A DNA stretch of 64,000 nt, taken from assembly GCF_017874715.1 (NCBI RefSeq), contig NZ_JAGGLR010000008.1, positions 62,001 to 126,000 on the forward strand. The letters are read 5' to 3'. This document shows, piece by piece, positions 24,728 through 34,224 of the stretch (position 1 is the first letter of the stretch; each line of letters begins with the position of its first letter). This stretch comes from Streptomyces iranensis. Lineage in GTDB: Bacteria; Actinomycetota; Actinomycetes; Streptomycetales; Streptomycetaceae. The translations under genes were made by a program, and so were the position numbers. Under the pieces are notes generated by a model that saw only the letters and a program-made list of their open reading frames with translations, was not told the DNA's origin and did no database searches.

Positions 24728-24799
24728 GGCGTCTCCTTCGGTGTTCCCGGCCGACGTTTGTGTGCGGGGGCTTGTACTCGGGCCGCGTCTGCTCAAAAA

Positions 24800-24816
24800 T
24801 CTAACGGACCGTCAGA
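24800..24816. promoter_or_regulatory. Candidate TetR operator 3: TCTAACGGACCGTCAGA
   Basis: Copy of the repeated motif with one change in the left arm. It is 21 bases upstream of the SDR gene start and 73 bases from the cyclase start, so it could control both directions. Confidence 0.8.
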
Positions 24817-24837
24817 AACTCCGGGAGGGGATGCGAC

Positions 24838-25749
24838 GTGGGCAACTTCTTGGACGGCAAGGTGGTCGCCGTCACCGGGGCCGGACGCGGTATCGGACGA
24901 GCGGTGGCCCTCGCCTGCGCCGCCGAGGGAGCACAGGTCGTCGTCAACGACTACGGGGTCTCGATCGAGGGCGGCGAACCGAGCAGCGAGGTCGCCGAGG
25001 CCGTGGTCAAGGAGATCGCGGCGGCGGGCGGCGACGCGGTCGCGGTCGCCGACGACGTCTCGACCATGGCCGGTGGCCAGCGGATCGTGGACACCGCACT
25101 GGAGCGGTACGGCCGGCTGGACGGGGTCGTCTGCGTCGCCGGGATCCTGCGCGAGCGGATGCTCTTCAATATGTCCGAGGAGGAGTGGGACCCGGTCGTC
25201 GCCACCCATCTCAAGGGCACCTTCACCGTCTTCCGGGCGGCGTCGGCGGTGATGCGCCGCCAACGCTCCGGCACCCTGATCGGCTTCACCAGCGGCAACC
25301 ACCAGGGCAGCGTCGCCCAGGCCAACTACGCCTCCGCCAAGGGCGGGATCATCTCCCTGACGCGCAGCGCCGCGCTGGGGCTGCACAAGTACGGCGTCAC
25401 GGCGAACTGTGTCGCCCCGGTCGCCCGCACCCGGATGTCCGCCAACGTACCGATGGAGCTCAAGGAGATCGGCGAGCCGGAGGATGTGGCGGCCCTGGTC
25501 GTCTATCTGCTGAGCGAACGCGCCCGCGCGGAGCGGATCACCGGGCAGGTCTATACGATCGCGGGCCCCAAGATCGCGGTCTGGGCCCAGCCCCGTGAAC
25601 TGCGAGCCGGATACGCCGAGGGCGCCTGGACCCCGGAGAAGATCGCCGACTTCCTCCCGGGCACGGTCGGCACCGACCCCATGCCGATGCTGGCCCAGCT
25701 GGAGGCCATGGCCCAGGCCGCCGCCGACGGCCAACGCCCCAACGCCTGA
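24838..25749 (+). CDS. Short-chain dehydrogenase/reductase (17beta-HSD4-like)
   Basis: 303-residue NAD(P)-dependent oxidoreductase. The cofactor motif TGAGRGIGRAVALACAAEGA is near residues 12-30 and the catalytic YASAK has Tyr164 and Lys168. The VVVNDYGVSIEGGE segment is typical of the hydroxyacyl-CoA dehydrogenase group that includes peroxisomal multifunctional enzyme. Oxidation of a 3-hydroxyacyl-CoA is the likely reaction. The C-terminal extension (EKIADFLPGTVGTDPMP) is longer than in minimal SDRs. The GTG start has GGGAGGGG upstream. First gene of a run with dehydrogenase genes up to 29736. Confidence 0.92.
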   Translation: MGNFLDGKVVAVTGAGRGIGRAVALACAAEGAQVVVNDYGVSIEGGEPSSEVAEAVVKEIAAAGGDAVAVADDVSTMAGGQRIVDTALERYGRLDGVVCVAGILRERMLFNMSEEEWDPVVATHLKGTFTVFRAASAVMRRQRSGTLIGFTSGNHQGSVAQANYASAKGGIISLTRSAALGLHKYGVTANCVAPVARTRMSANVPMELKEIGEPEDVAALVVYLLSERARAERITGQVYTIAGPKIAVWAQPRELRAGYAEGAWTPEKIADFLPGTVGTDPMPMLAQLEAMAQAAADGQRPNA

Positions 25750-25807
25750 CCCCGGCAACGGCGGGGCGTACCGGAAACACCCACCAGGGCCGACGAGGGG
25801 AGAGATT

Positions 25808-27202
25808 GTGGACTTCGCTTTCGGGCCGGAGGACGAGCGGTTCCGCGCCGAGGCGCGCGACTGGCTGGCCGAGCACTTCACCGGACCGTTCGCCGCTCTC
25901 AAGCAGCAGACCGGAGGCCACCCCGGCGAGGCACACGGCGACATGGCCGTCCGCCGCGCCTGGGAGCGCGAGCTCGGCACGGGCGGCTGGATCGGCCTGG
26001 GCTGGAACCGTACGGACGGGGCGTACGGCAACCGCGCCGCGACGCTGACCCAACAGGTCGTCTGGGCCGAGGAGTACGCCCGCGCCGGGGCGCCCGGCCG
26101 GCTGGGCCATATCGGCGAGAACCTCCTCGGGCCCACCCTGCTCGCCCACGGCGACTCCGCCCAGCGCACCCGCTTTCTGCCGCCCATCGCGCGTGGCGAG
26201 GAGGTGTGGTGCCAGGGCTACAGCGAACCCGACGCCGGTTCGGACCTCGCCGGGCTGCGGACCCGCGCCGTCCGCGACCCGGGCGAGGGCACCTATCGCA
26301 TCACCGGGCAGAAGATCTGGACCTCCCTTGCCCATGAGGCCGACTGGTGCTTTGTGCTGGCGCGCACCGAGGAGGGCTCACAGCGCCATCATGGACTCTC
26401 CTTTCTGCTGGTGCCGATGGACCAGCCGGGACGGATCGAGGTGCGGCCGATCCGGCAGCTGACCGGGACCGCGGACTTCAACGAGGTGTTTTTCGACGGG
26501 GCCGTGGCCCGCGCCGAACACCTCGTCGGCGGCGCGGGCCACGGCTGGCGCGTGGCCATGAGCCTGCTGGCGGTGGAGCGCGGGGTCTCCACCCTGGTCC
26601 AGCAGATCGGCTTCGCCCAGGAGCTGAGCCGGGTGGTGCGGCTGGCGCTGGAGACCGGCGCCGCGGAGGAACCCGTCCTGCGCGACCGGCTCATACGGCA
26701 GTGGGCCGAGCTCAAGGCCATGCGCTGGAACGCCCTGCGCACCCTGGGCAGCGCACAGCGTCCCGCCCCGAACTCCGCCCGGCCCGCCCGGGACCCCGCC
26801 CCGCGGAAGGCCGCCCCCCATGACCTCCCCCCGGGGAGCGCGAACCCCCGGGCGCCCGGCTCACCCGATCCCGGCTCACCTGCCCGCGGCCCGCAGTACT
26901 CCGGCCCCCAGCACTCCGGCCCGCAGGACCCCGGTGCGCAGGACCCCGGTGCGCCCAGCGTCGCCAAGCTGCTGTGGGGCGGCTGGCATCAGCGGCTCGG
27001 CGAGCTGGCCGTGCAGGTGAGAGGCGCCGCAGCCGCACTCGGCCCGGCGCGCTGGACCGCCGGCCGGCCGTACGAACTCGACGCCTTCCAGCGTCTCTTC
27101 CTCTTCTCCCGCGCCGACACCATCTACGGCGGCTCGGACGAAATCCAGCGCACCATCATCGCCGAGCGCGTACTTCACCTCCCCAAGGAATCACGCCGAT
27201 GA
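25808..27202 (+). CDS. Acyl-CoA dehydrogenase with low-complexity insertion
   Basis: 464-residue acyl-CoA dehydrogenase. The middle domain carries WCQGYSEPDAGSDLAGL (about 135-150) and KIWTSLAHEADW, and the C-terminus ends GGSDEIQRTIIAERVLHLPK. It is some 70 residues longer than its relatives because of a Pro/Gly/Ser-rich insertion at about 318-385 (with GPQYSGPQHSGPQ repeats) in the C-terminal helical domain. The GTG start at 25808 has GGGGAG upstream and gives MDFAFGPEDERFRAEA. It overlaps the next gene by four bases (ATGA), so translation is coupled. No second-subunit dehydrogenase is adjacent. Confidence 0.92.
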   Translation: MDFAFGPEDERFRAEARDWLAEHFTGPFAALKQQTGGHPGEAHGDMAVRRAWERELGTGGWIGLGWNRTDGAYGNRAATLTQQVVWAEEYARAGAPGRLGHIGENLLGPTLLAHGDSAQRTRFLPPIARGEEVWCQGYSEPDAGSDLAGLRTRAVRDPGEGTYRITGQKIWTSLAHEADWCFVLARTEEGSQRHHGLSFLLVPMDQPGRIEVRPIRQLTGTADFNEVFFDGAVARAEHLVGGAGHGWRVAMSLLAVERGVSTLVQQIGFAQELSRVVRLALETGAAEEPVLRDRLIRQWAELKAMRWNALRTLGSAQRPAPNSARPARDPAPRKAAPHDLPPGSANPRAPGSPDPGSPARGPQYSGPQHSGPQDPGAQDPGAPSVAKLLWGGWHQRLGELAVQVRGAAAALGPARWTAGRPYELDAFQRLFLFSRADTIYGGSDEIQRTIIAERVLHLPKESRR

Positions 27203-28665
27203 CGAAGACCTACGCGCACTGGATCGACGGCTCGTGGCGGGCTCCCGGGAACGGGCACTACCCCGTCATCAACCCCGCCACCGAGGAAACCGTCGGCCAT
27301 GCCCCCGAGGCCGACCCGGCCGATGTGGACGCCGCGGTCCGGGCCGCCCGTGCCGCGTACGACGGCTGGTCGCGCACCGCCCCAAAGGAGCGCGCCGCCG
27401 TACTCGACCGGGCCGCCGATCTGCTCGCCGAGCACGCCCCGGACCTGGTGCCCCTCGTCCAGGCGGAGACCGGGGCGACGCTGCGCGTCACCTCGTCCCT
27501 CCAGGTGCCCCCGGCGATCGACCGCTTCCGCCGCTATGCGCGCGGCGCCCTTGAACCGGACACCGTGCCGCTGGCCCCGCTGCCCCTTGCCGCCACCCCG
27601 CTGGCGCCCGGCGGGCTGATCGGAGCGGCAGCGGTCCGCCGTCCCCTGGGTGTCGTCTGCTGCATCACCTCCTACAACTTCCCTCTCACGAATCTCGCGG
27701 GCAAGGTGGCCCCGGCCCTGGCCATGGGCAATACAGTCGTGGCCAAACCCGCGCCGCAAGATCCGCTGTGCTGTCTCGAGCTCGGCCCCCTGCTGAAGGA
27801 GGCCGGGCTCCCGGACGGTGCCTTCAATGTCGTCACCGGCTCGCGCGCGGCCGCCGGCGAGGCGCTGGTCGCGCACCCCGGTGTCGACATGGTCAGCTTC
27901 ACCGGATCCACCGCCGTGGGGAAGAAGATCGCCGAATCCGCGGGGCGGTCGATGAAGCGCACCCTGATGGAACTGGGGGGCAAGGGCGCGGCCATCGTCC
28001 TGGGGGACGCCGACGAGCGAGTGATCGCGTCGGCGGTCGGGGCGGTCGGTTCGACCTTCTCCTTTCACAGCGGACAGATCTGCACGGCGCCGACCCGTGT
28101 GCTCGTACATCGATCGCTGTACGAGAAGGTCATCGCCGCACTCACACACTACGCAGAGTCACTGAAGATCGGGGACCCTGTGGATAACTCCACGGTCGTC
28201 GGCCCGTTGATCTCCGCCGCACAGCGCGATCGCGTCGAGGCGTATGTCTCCGGCGCCCGTGAGCAGGGCGCCCGGATCGTCGTGGGCGGCGAACGCCCGG
28301 CGCTCAAGCCCGGCTTCTACGTGGCCCCCACCCTGATCGCCGACGCCGACCCCGCGATGACCGTCGCGCGCGAGGAACTGTTCGGCCCGGTCGTCGTGGC
28401 CCTGCCCTTCGACGACGAGGACGAGGCGGTGCGGATCGCCGACGCCACCGCCTACGGCCTCTACGACTACGTCTTCAGCGCCGACGCGGGCCGTGCCTGG
28501 GCCCTCGCCGCCCGTCTGCGCAGCGGAAACGTCGGCATCAACACCGCCCAGCGCCACCCCGAGACACCGTTCGGCGGCTTCAAGGAAAGCGGAGTGGGCC
28601 GCGACGGCGGCTCGTTCGGCCTGCACGCGTACAGCGAACTCCAGTCGCTGGTCTGGGTTGCCTGA
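27199..28665 (+). CDS. NAD(P)+-dependent aldehyde dehydrogenase
   Basis: 488-residue ALDH-superfamily enzyme oxidising an aldehyde to the acid. The general-base Glu258 lies in MELGGKGAAIVL and the nucleophile Cys295 in HSGQICTAPTRVLVH. The cofactor region VAPALAMGNTVVAKPAPQDP and SFTGSTAVGKKIAESAGRSM are intact. The ATG overlaps the stop of the preceding dehydrogenase (ATGA). A TGTGGATAA sequence (DnaA-box complement) at 28179-28187 lies inside the gene and is probably chance. Confidence 0.94.
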   Translation: MTKTYAHWIDGSWRAPGNGHYPVINPATEETVGHAPEADPADVDAAVRAARAAYDGWSRTAPKERAAVLDRAADLLAEHAPDLVPLVQAETGATLRVTSSLQVPPAIDRFRRYARGALEPDTVPLAPLPLAATPLAPGGLIGAAAVRRPLGVVCCITSYNFPLTNLAGKVAPALAMGNTVVAKPAPQDPLCCLELGPLLKEAGLPDGAFNVVTGSRAAAGEALVAHPGVDMVSFTGSTAVGKKIAESAGRSMKRTLMELGGKGAAIVLGDADERVIASAVGAVGSTFSFHSGQICTAPTRVLVHRSLYEKVIAALTHYAESLKIGDPVDNSTVVGPLISAAQRDRVEAYVSGAREQGARIVVGGERPALKPGFYVAPTLIADADPAMTVAREELFGPVVVALPFDDEDEAVRIADATAYGLYDYVFSADAGRAWALAARLRSGNVGINTAQRHPETPFGGFKESGVGRDGGSFGLHAYSELQSLVWVA

Positions 28666-28686
28666 GGCACCGGAAGGGTGATGAGG

Positions 28687-29736
28687 ATGAGAGGCGTCAT
28701 CTTCGACGGCACCGCGCCGCGCGTGGTCGAGGACTTGGAGGTGCGCGACCCCGGCCCCGGTGAGGTGCTGGTGCGCATCGCCGCCGCCGGGCTGTGCCAC
28801 AGCGATCTGTCGGTCGTCGACGGCACCATCCCCTTCCCTCTCCCCGTGGTCCTCGGCCACGAGGGCGCGGGCGTGGTCGAGGAGGTCGGGCCGGGCGTCA
28901 CCCATGTCGCACCCGGTGATCATGTGGCGCTCTCCACCCTCGCCAACTGCGGGACCTGCGCCGACTGCGCCCGGGGCCGCCCCACCATGTGCCGCGCGGC
29001 GATCGGCCGCCCGACCCGGCCGTTTCGCCGCGGCGACGAGCGGCTGTACAACTTCGCCTCGAACTCGGCCTTCGCCGAGCGCACCCTCGTCACCGCGGTC
29101 CAGGTGGTGCCGATCCCCGAGGCCATTCCGCTCGTCCCCGCCGCCCTCATCGGCTGTGCCGTCCTCACCGGCGTCGGCGCCGTGCTCAACCGCGCCAAGG
29201 TGGACCGCGGTGAGTCGGTCGTCGTCATCGGCAGCGGCGGCATCGGGCTCAATGTGCTGCAAGGGGCCCGGATCGCCGGGGCGTCCCCCATCGTCGCCGT
29301 GGACTCCAACCCCGCCAAGGAGCCGATGGCCCGGCGGTTCGGCGCGACCCACTTCGTCCCCTCCGCCGACGCCGTACGGGAGATCCTGCCGACCGGCGCG
29401 GACCACGCCTTCGAATGCGTCGGCTCCACCCGGCTCATCCGCCAGGCCGTCGACCTGCTCGACCGGCACGGCCAGGCGGTGCTGCTCGGGGTGCCGCCCG
29501 CCGACGCCGAGGCGGCCTTCCGCGTCTCCTCCATGTATCTGGACAAGTCCATCCTGGGCTGCCGCTACGGCTCCTCGCGGCCACAGGCCGACATCGCGCT
29601 GTACGCCGACCTCTACCGGCAGGGCCGGCTGCTGCTGGACGAACTCGTGAGCAGGACCTATCCCTTGGAGGACTTCGCCAAGGCAGCCGACGACGCCCAC
29701 CACGGCCGGGTGGCGCGCGCTGTGCTCACCTTCTGA
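28687..29736 (+). CDS. Zinc-dependent alcohol dehydrogenase (MDR family)
   Basis: About 349 residues. The catalytic zinc Cys lies in GLCHSDLSVVDG, GHEGAGVVEEVGPGV follows, and the structural zinc cluster CGTCADCARGRPTMC is complete. The Rossmann motif is VVVIGSGGIGLNVLQGARIA. It interconverts an alcohol and aldehyde and pairs naturally with the aldehyde dehydrogenase upstream. The ATG at 28687 is favoured because GGAAGG at 28672 is nine bases away; GTG 28678 and ATG 28681 are alternatives. Last gene of the operon under operator 3. Confidence 0.92.
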   Translation: MRGVIFDGTAPRVVEDLEVRDPGPGEVLVRIAAAGLCHSDLSVVDGTIPFPLPVVLGHEGAGVVEEVGPGVTHVAPGDHVALSTLANCGTCADCARGRPTMCRAAIGRPTRPFRRGDERLYNFASNSAFAERTLVTAVQVVPIPEAIPLVPAALIGCAVLTGVGAVLNRAKVDRGESVVVIGSGGIGLNVLQGARIAGASPIVAVDSNPAKEPMARRFGATHFVPSADAVREILPTGADHAFECVGSTRLIRQAVDLLDRHGQAVLLGVPPADAEAAFRVSSMYLDKSILGCRYGSSRPQADIALYADLYRQGRLLLDELVSRTYPLEDFAKAADDAHHGRVARAVLTF

Positions 29737-29823
29737 ACGGGCGGCGTCCGGTGCGTCTGACGACGAGGGCTGTTCACCTTGCCTTCCCAACCGGCGGCTC
29801 CAGGGCGCCGAGGCGACCGCGGG

Positions 29824-29892
29824 ACGGCGCGGGCAGTGGCCCCGTGATGGCGCGGGCAGTGGCCCCGTGACGGCGCGGGCAGTGGCCCCGTG
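29824..29892. repeat. Three 23-bp tandem repeats between convergent genes
   Basis: Three almost identical 23-bp units, each containing GGCGCGGGCAGTGGCCCCGTG, lie between the alcohol dehydrogenase and the AraC-type regulator. They have no spacers and no coding sense. They are probably slippage-generated. Confidence 0.85.
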
Positions 29893-29928
29893 ACGGCGAG
29901 AGAGCTGCCATGAAGGGCTGAGCGGCCT

Positions 29929-31008
29929 TTACGCGCGGGCGTCGGCGCCGGGAGCCGTACCGGCCTCGGCGCCCGCGCGGAAGGTGCGGCGGTAGGCGGT
30001 GGGGGAGACGCCCACAGCCGCCTGGAAGTGCTGGCGCAGGGACGCGGGGGAGCCGAAACCGGCCTCGCGCGTCACCTGGTCCACCGACAGATCGGTGCCC
30101 TCCAGGAGATGACGGGCCCGCTCGACCCGCTGCTGGGTCAGCCACTGGCCCGGACTGAAGCCGACCTCCTCACGGAAGCGGCGGGTGAACGTCCGTACGC
30201 TCATCGACTCCTGGGCGGCCAGCTCCCGCAGCGAGATGGGCCGGTCGAGCCGGCCGAGCGCCCAGGCGCGGGCCGCCGTCGTGGTGGCCTGTTGGGCCTC
30301 GGGCAGCGGGCGCGGGATGTACTGGGCCTGGCCGCCGTCGCGGTGGGGCGGCACCAGGCTGCGCCGGGCCACGTCGTTGGCGACGGCCGTGCCGTGGTCG
30401 CGCCGCACCAGATGCAGACACAGGTCGATCCCCGAGGCGACACCGGCCGAGGTGAGCACATCGCCGTCATCCACGAACAGCACGTTCGGATCGACCTTGA
30501 CGGTCGGGAAGAGGCGCTGGAAGTGGTCGACGCTGGACCAGTGGGTGGTGGCCGGGCGGCCGTCGAGAAGCCCGGCGGCGGCCAGTACGAACGAACCGGT
30601 GCAGATGGACACCCAGCGCACGCCCGGCCGGGCGTGGGCCAGCGCGGCGCCGAGCGGCTCGGTCATCCGGCCCTTCTCGTGGACCGGGCCGAGTTCGTAC
30701 GAGGCGGGCACCACGATGGTGTCGGCCTCGGCGAGGGCCTCCGGGCCCTGCTCCACGGCGATCGGGAAGTCGGCGTCCGTGGGCACCAGACCGGGCTCGG
30801 GGGTGCAGGTGACCACCTCGTACAGCCGCCGGCGGTCGGCGGAGCGGGCCTTGCCGAAGATCCGGTACGGAATGCCCAGCTCGAAGGGGATCACGCCGGG
30901 GAGGGCGAGGACGGCGACGCGATGGCGCGCGTCGGCGGTCCAGGGCGGAGAGTGGAGCGGGGATTGGGGCTGAGACTGGGGCGGGGATTGGGGCTGGGGT
31001 GGGGACAC
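29929..31008 (-). CDS. GlxA-like transcriptional regulator (DJ-1/PfpI domain plus AraC HTH)
   Basis: 359-residue regulator. A Pro/Gln/Ser-rich start (SPPQPQSPPQSQPQSPLHS) precedes a DJ-1/PfpI-like domain (VAVLALPGVIPFELGIPYRI, and GVRWVSICTGSFVLAAAGLL with the elbow Cys). The C-terminus is a double-helix AraC domain (LAAQESMSVRTFTRRFREEV and VTREAGFGSPASLRQHF). The GTG start at 31008 has GGGAGG upstream. It diverges from the MFS transporter by 110 bases and may control it. No copy of the TCTGACGG operator is present here. Confidence 0.9.
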   Translation of the reverse strand: MSPPQPQSPPQSQPQSPLHSPPWTADARHRVAVLALPGVIPFELGIPYRIFGKARSADRRRLYEVVTCTPEPGLVPTDADFPIAVEQGPEALAEADTIVVPASYELGPVHEKGRMTEPLGAALAHARPGVRWVSICTGSFVLAAAGLLDGRPATTHWSSVDHFQRLFPTVKVDPNVLFVDDGDVLTSAGVASGIDLCLHLVRRDHGTAVANDVARRSLVPPHRDGGQAQYIPRPLPEAQQATTTAARAWALGRLDRPISLRELAAQESMSVRTFTRRFREEVGFSPGQWLTQQRVERARHLLEGTDLSVDQVTREAGFGSPASLRQHFQAAVGVSPTAYRRTFRAGAEAGTAPGADARA

Positions 31009-31118
31009 TTCCGGCCTCCCGTCGTTCGGACCGGCCCGAAAGGGCCGTGGCCCGATCCTAGCGAATACTGTCCCTCGGGCCACTCGTCCGTGCCGACCCG
31101 CTGCCCGATGCTGGTCCG

Positions 31119-32462
31119 GTGACGCAGACGACCGAGCTCTCCGAAGCCCCCGAACAGGACGAACAGCCGGAACAGCCCGCCCGGCCCGCACGGCGGGCCC
31201 TCCTACGCCTACCGCACCGCGCCTGGTCGGTCGCCGCCATCGCCTTTGTGACGATCATCGGCGCGGCCGGATTCGCCTCCCTGCCCGGTCTGCTCATCGA
31301 CCCGCTCCACGAGGAGTTCGGCTGGTCGCGCGGCACGATCGGGTTCGCGGTCTCCGTCAACCTCGCCCTCTATGGGCTCACAGCGCCCTTCGCGGCCGCC
31401 CTGATGGATCGCTTCGGCATCCGTAAGGTCGTCGCGGCCGCGCTCGTCGTCATCGCGGCCGGTGGCGGCCTTACGGTCTTCATGAGCGAGCCCTGGCAGC
31501 TCATCCTGTGCTGGGGTGTGCTGGTCGGCCTCGGCAGCGGCTCCATGGCGCTGGCCTTCGCCGCGACCGTGACCAACCGGTGGTTCGTGGCCCGGCGCGG
31601 GCTGGTCACCGGCATCCTCACGGCGGGCGGGGCCTCCGGGCAGCTGATCTTTCTCCCGCTGCTCTCCTGGATCGTCGAACGGCACGAATGGCGGCCCGCC
31701 GCGATCACCGTCTCGGTCGCCGCGCTGGTGATCGTCCCCCTCGTCTGGCTGCTGCTGCGCGACCACCCCTCGGACGTGGGCCTCCCCGCGTACGGTGCCG
31801 ACGGGCCGCCCGCCCCGCGGCCCGCACCCCGGCGCGGCGCGGCCAGGCGGGCCGTCAAGGCCCTCGCCTCGGCCTCGCGCACCGGCTCCTTCTGGCTGCT
31901 CGCGGGCGCCTTCGCGATCTGTGGCGCCTCCACGAACGGCCTCGTCAAGACCCATTTCGTGCCCGCCGCGCATGATCACGGCATGCCGGTGACGGCCGCC
32001 GCGAGCCTGCTCGCCGTCATCGGCGTCTTCGACATCGTGGGGACGGTGGCCTCCGGCTGGTTCACCGACCGCTTCGACGCGCGACGGCTGCTGGCCGTGT
32101 ACTACGCGCTGCGCGGGCTCTCCCTGATGTTCCTGCCGATCCTGCTGGACGACGCGGTCCATCCGCCGATGCTCTTCTTCATCGTCTTCTACGGTCTCGA
32201 CTGGGTCGCCACCGTCCCGCCGACGATGGCGCTGTGCCGGGAGCAGTACGGGGAGGACAGCGCGATCGTCTTCGGCTGGGTGCTCGCCTCCCACCAGGTG
32301 GGGGCCGGGGTCGTGGCCTTCGTGGGCGGCGCGGCGCGGGACGCCTTCGGCACGTACGACCTGGTCTGGTACGGCGCGGGCGCGCTGTGCGCGATCGCCG
32401 CGCTGATGTCGCTGGTCATCCAGCGCGTCCCGGGCGCGAAAACCGCGTCGGCGACGGTCTAG
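31119..32462 (+). CDS. MFS transporter
   Basis: 447-residue major facilitator with about 12 hydrophobic helices. A soluble acidic N-terminus (TTELSEAPEQDEQPEQPARP) precedes helix 1 (WSVAAIAFVTIIGAAGFASL). The layout with EFGWSRGTIGFAVSVNLALY resembles oxalate/formate- or monocarboxylate-type carriers. An organic acid substrate would fit the catabolic neighbourhood but is not shown. The GTG start lacks a clear ribosome site. It is divergent from the GlxA-like regulator. Confidence 0.88.
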   Translation: MTQTTELSEAPEQDEQPEQPARPARRALLRLPHRAWSVAAIAFVTIIGAAGFASLPGLLIDPLHEEFGWSRGTIGFAVSVNLALYGLTAPFAAALMDRFGIRKVVAAALVVIAAGGGLTVFMSEPWQLILCWGVLVGLGSGSMALAFAATVTNRWFVARRGLVTGILTAGGASGQLIFLPLLSWIVERHEWRPAAITVSVAALVIVPLVWLLLRDHPSDVGLPAYGADGPPAPRPAPRRGAARRAVKALASASRTGSFWLLAGAFAICGASTNGLVKTHFVPAAHDHGMPVTAAASLLAVIGVFDIVGTVASGWFTDRFDARRLLAVYYALRGLSLMFLPILLDDAVHPPMLFFIVFYGLDWVATVPPTMALCREQYGEDSAIVFGWVLASHQVGAGVVAFVGGAARDAFGTYDLVWYGAGALCAIAALMSLVIQRVPGAKTASATV

Positions 32463-32621
32463 AGGCGTCCGGCGGAGCTCGGCGCCTGCGGTGGGCTGTT
32501 CCCCGCCCCGCCCCGCCCCTTCCCGGCACCTGACGATCCGCGGCTCCGCCGTGTGGGGGCTCCGCGGCGTGGCCCGCCGGACACCCCGTGAGGCCGCGCG
32601 GGCTTACGTAAAAGGGCGGCC

Positions 32622-33257
32622 TCAGGGCAGCGCCGTGAACCCCCCGAAGGAGCCGCGGTGGAAGAGCAGCGGCCCCGAGCGCGCCGCGGGCTCGTCCATG
32701 CCCAGCGCCCGGACGCGGCCCACCACCACCAGATGGTCGCCGCCCGTGTGCACGGCGTGGATCGCGCAGTCGATCCACGCCGGGACGTCCGCGAGCCGCG
32801 GTGAGCCGGTGACCGGGGACGCTTCATAGCGGACGCCCGCGAATTTGTCGGGGCGCCGGGAGCCGCTGACCGCGAAGGAGCGGCACAGCTCGCCCTGGTG
32901 CGCGCCCAGGACATTGACGCAGAAGACGCCCGCGCGGGCGATGCGCGGCCAGGTCGTGGAGGTGCGGGCGACCATGAAGGCGACCAGCGGCGGGTCAAGC
33001 GACAGCGAGGCGAAGGACTGGCAGGCGAAGCCGGTCGGTCCGTTCTCGTCGACGGTGGCGATCACGGTGACCCCGCTGGCGAAGTGGCCCAGGACACTGC
33101 GGAATTCGGCCGGGTCGACCGGGGGCCGCTCATCGTCGCGCACACAGCGCAGCTCCGGCGGGGGCAGCGGGTCGACCGGTCGTACGGAGGCGGTCGGCGA
33201 GCCGACCGCCCGGAGGTAGCGGACGGCGGTGGCGGCCATACCGGCGTGTCCCATCAT
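32622..33257 (-). CDS. Flavin reductase-domain protein
   Basis: 211-residue protein with the FMN-binding flavin reductase fold: FRSVLGHFASGVTVIATVDE, GFACQSFASLSLDPPLVAFM and FCVNVLGAHQGELCRSFAV. It resembles HsaB/HpaC-type reductases that supply reduced flavin to a monooxygenase by NAD(P)H oxidation. The luciferase-like enzyme at 63266 could be a partner, but no oxygenase is adjacent. The ATG at 33257 has AGGGGG upstream, and ATG 33254 is possible. Its gap to the enoyl-CoA hydratase contains GCCTCAGCG/GCCTCGACG repeats. Confidence 0.88.
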   Translation of the reverse strand: MMGHAGMAATAVRYLRAVGSPTASVRPVDPLPPPELRCVRDDERPPVDPAEFRSVLGHFASGVTVIATVDENGPTGFACQSFASLSLDPPLVAFMVARTSTTWPRIARAGVFCVNVLGAHQGELCRSFAVSGSRRPDKFAGVRYEASPVTGSPRLADVPAWIDCAIHAVHTGGDHLVVVGRVRALGMDEPAARSGPLLFHRGSFGGFTALP

Positions 33258-33392
33258 GGCCCCGTCCCCCTTTCTCGCTTGCTCGGATTTCTCGCTTACT
33301 CGGGTTCTGCCTGGCTGTCTCGGGTTCTCTGACGGCGCGGTTCCTTTGCGGCCTCAGCGGCGGCCTCGACGGCCTCAGCGGCCTCGACGGCC

Positions 33393-34208
33393 TCAGCGGC
33401 CTCGGTACCCGGGCGGCCGGCGCTCGATGAACGCGCGGACGCCCTCCTGAGCGTCGGCCGTGGTCATGTTGATCTCCTGCGCCGCCGCCTCGGCGGCGAA
33501 CGCGGCCGGGCGGTCGGCCTCCAAGGAGGCGTTCACCAGAGCCTTGGTGAGGGCCAGGGCGCGGGTGGGCCCCGCGGCGAGGCGCTCGGCCCAGGCGCGG
33601 GCGGTCTTGGTCAGATCGTCGTCCGGGACGACCCGGTTGACCAGCCCCAGCCGCTCGGCCTCGGCGGCGGGCAGCGCGTCGCCGAAGAACATCAGCTCCT
33701 TCGCGCGCTGCGGGCCGATCAGCCGGGGGAGGAGATACGCACCGCCCCCGTCGGGGACCAGACCGCGGCGGATGAACACCTCGATGAAGACCGCCGATTC
33801 GGCGGCCAGCACCAGATCGCAGGCGAGGGCCAGATGGGCGCCGAGCCCGGCCGCGGTGCCGTTGACGGCGGCTATCACCGGCTTCTCGCAGTCGAGGACG
33901 GCGGCGATGAGCCGCTGCGCTCCGCCGCGGATCAGCCGGGCGACATCGCCCGCGACCCGTTCCGCCCCGTCGGATGCGCCGCGCAGATCCGCTCCCGCGC
34001 AGAAACCCTTGCCGGTGGCGGTCAGCACGACGGCCCGGACGGCCGGGTCGGCGGAGGCGTGCTCCAGCCGCGAAATCAGGTGTTCTCGCTGGTCGGGGGT
34101 GATGGCGTTCATCGCCGCGGGGCGGTTGAGCGTGATCCACGAGACGCCGTTGTCAGTGGTGTGCCGTAGAACGGAGTCACGTGAGTCTTCAAGGGGGGCA
34201 GAGGTCAT
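33393..34208 (-). CDS. Enoyl-CoA hydratase/isomerase (crotonase family)
   Basis: 271-residue crotonase-fold enzyme hydrating an enoyl-CoA or acting on a related CoA ester. SWITLNRPAAMNAITPDQRE, the oxyanion-hole segment GKGFCAGADLRGASDG and VIAAVNGTAAGLGAHLALAC are present, followed by FIRRGLVPDGGGAYLLPRL with the catalytic-loop position. The ATG at 34208 is chosen over the frame from 34271. It lies 16 bases downstream of the acyl-CoA synthetase gene on the same strand, so they form an operon under operator 4. Confidence 0.92.
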   Translation of the reverse strand: MTSAPLEDSRDSVLRHTTDNGVSWITLNRPAAMNAITPDQREHLISRLEHASADPAVRAVVLTATGKGFCAGADLRGASDGAERVAGDVARLIRGGAQRLIAAVLDCEKPVIAAVNGTAAGLGAHLALACDLVLAAESAVFIEVFIRRGLVPDGGGAYLLPRLIGPQRAKELMFFGDALPAAEAERLGLVNRVVPDDDLTKTARAWAERLAAGPTRALALTKALVNASLEADRPAAFAAEAAAQEINMTTADAQEGVRAFIERRPPGYRGR

Positions 34209-34224
34209 GGCAACGCTCCATACG

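Noticed and set aside
28179..28187. TGTGGATAA inside the aldehyde dehydrogenase gene as a DnaA site
   Set aside because: A single site in a coding sequence without neighbours is most likely chance.
29824..29892. Tandem 23-bp repeats considered as a CRISPR array
   Set aside because: The repeats are directly adjacent with no spacers and there are no cas genes.
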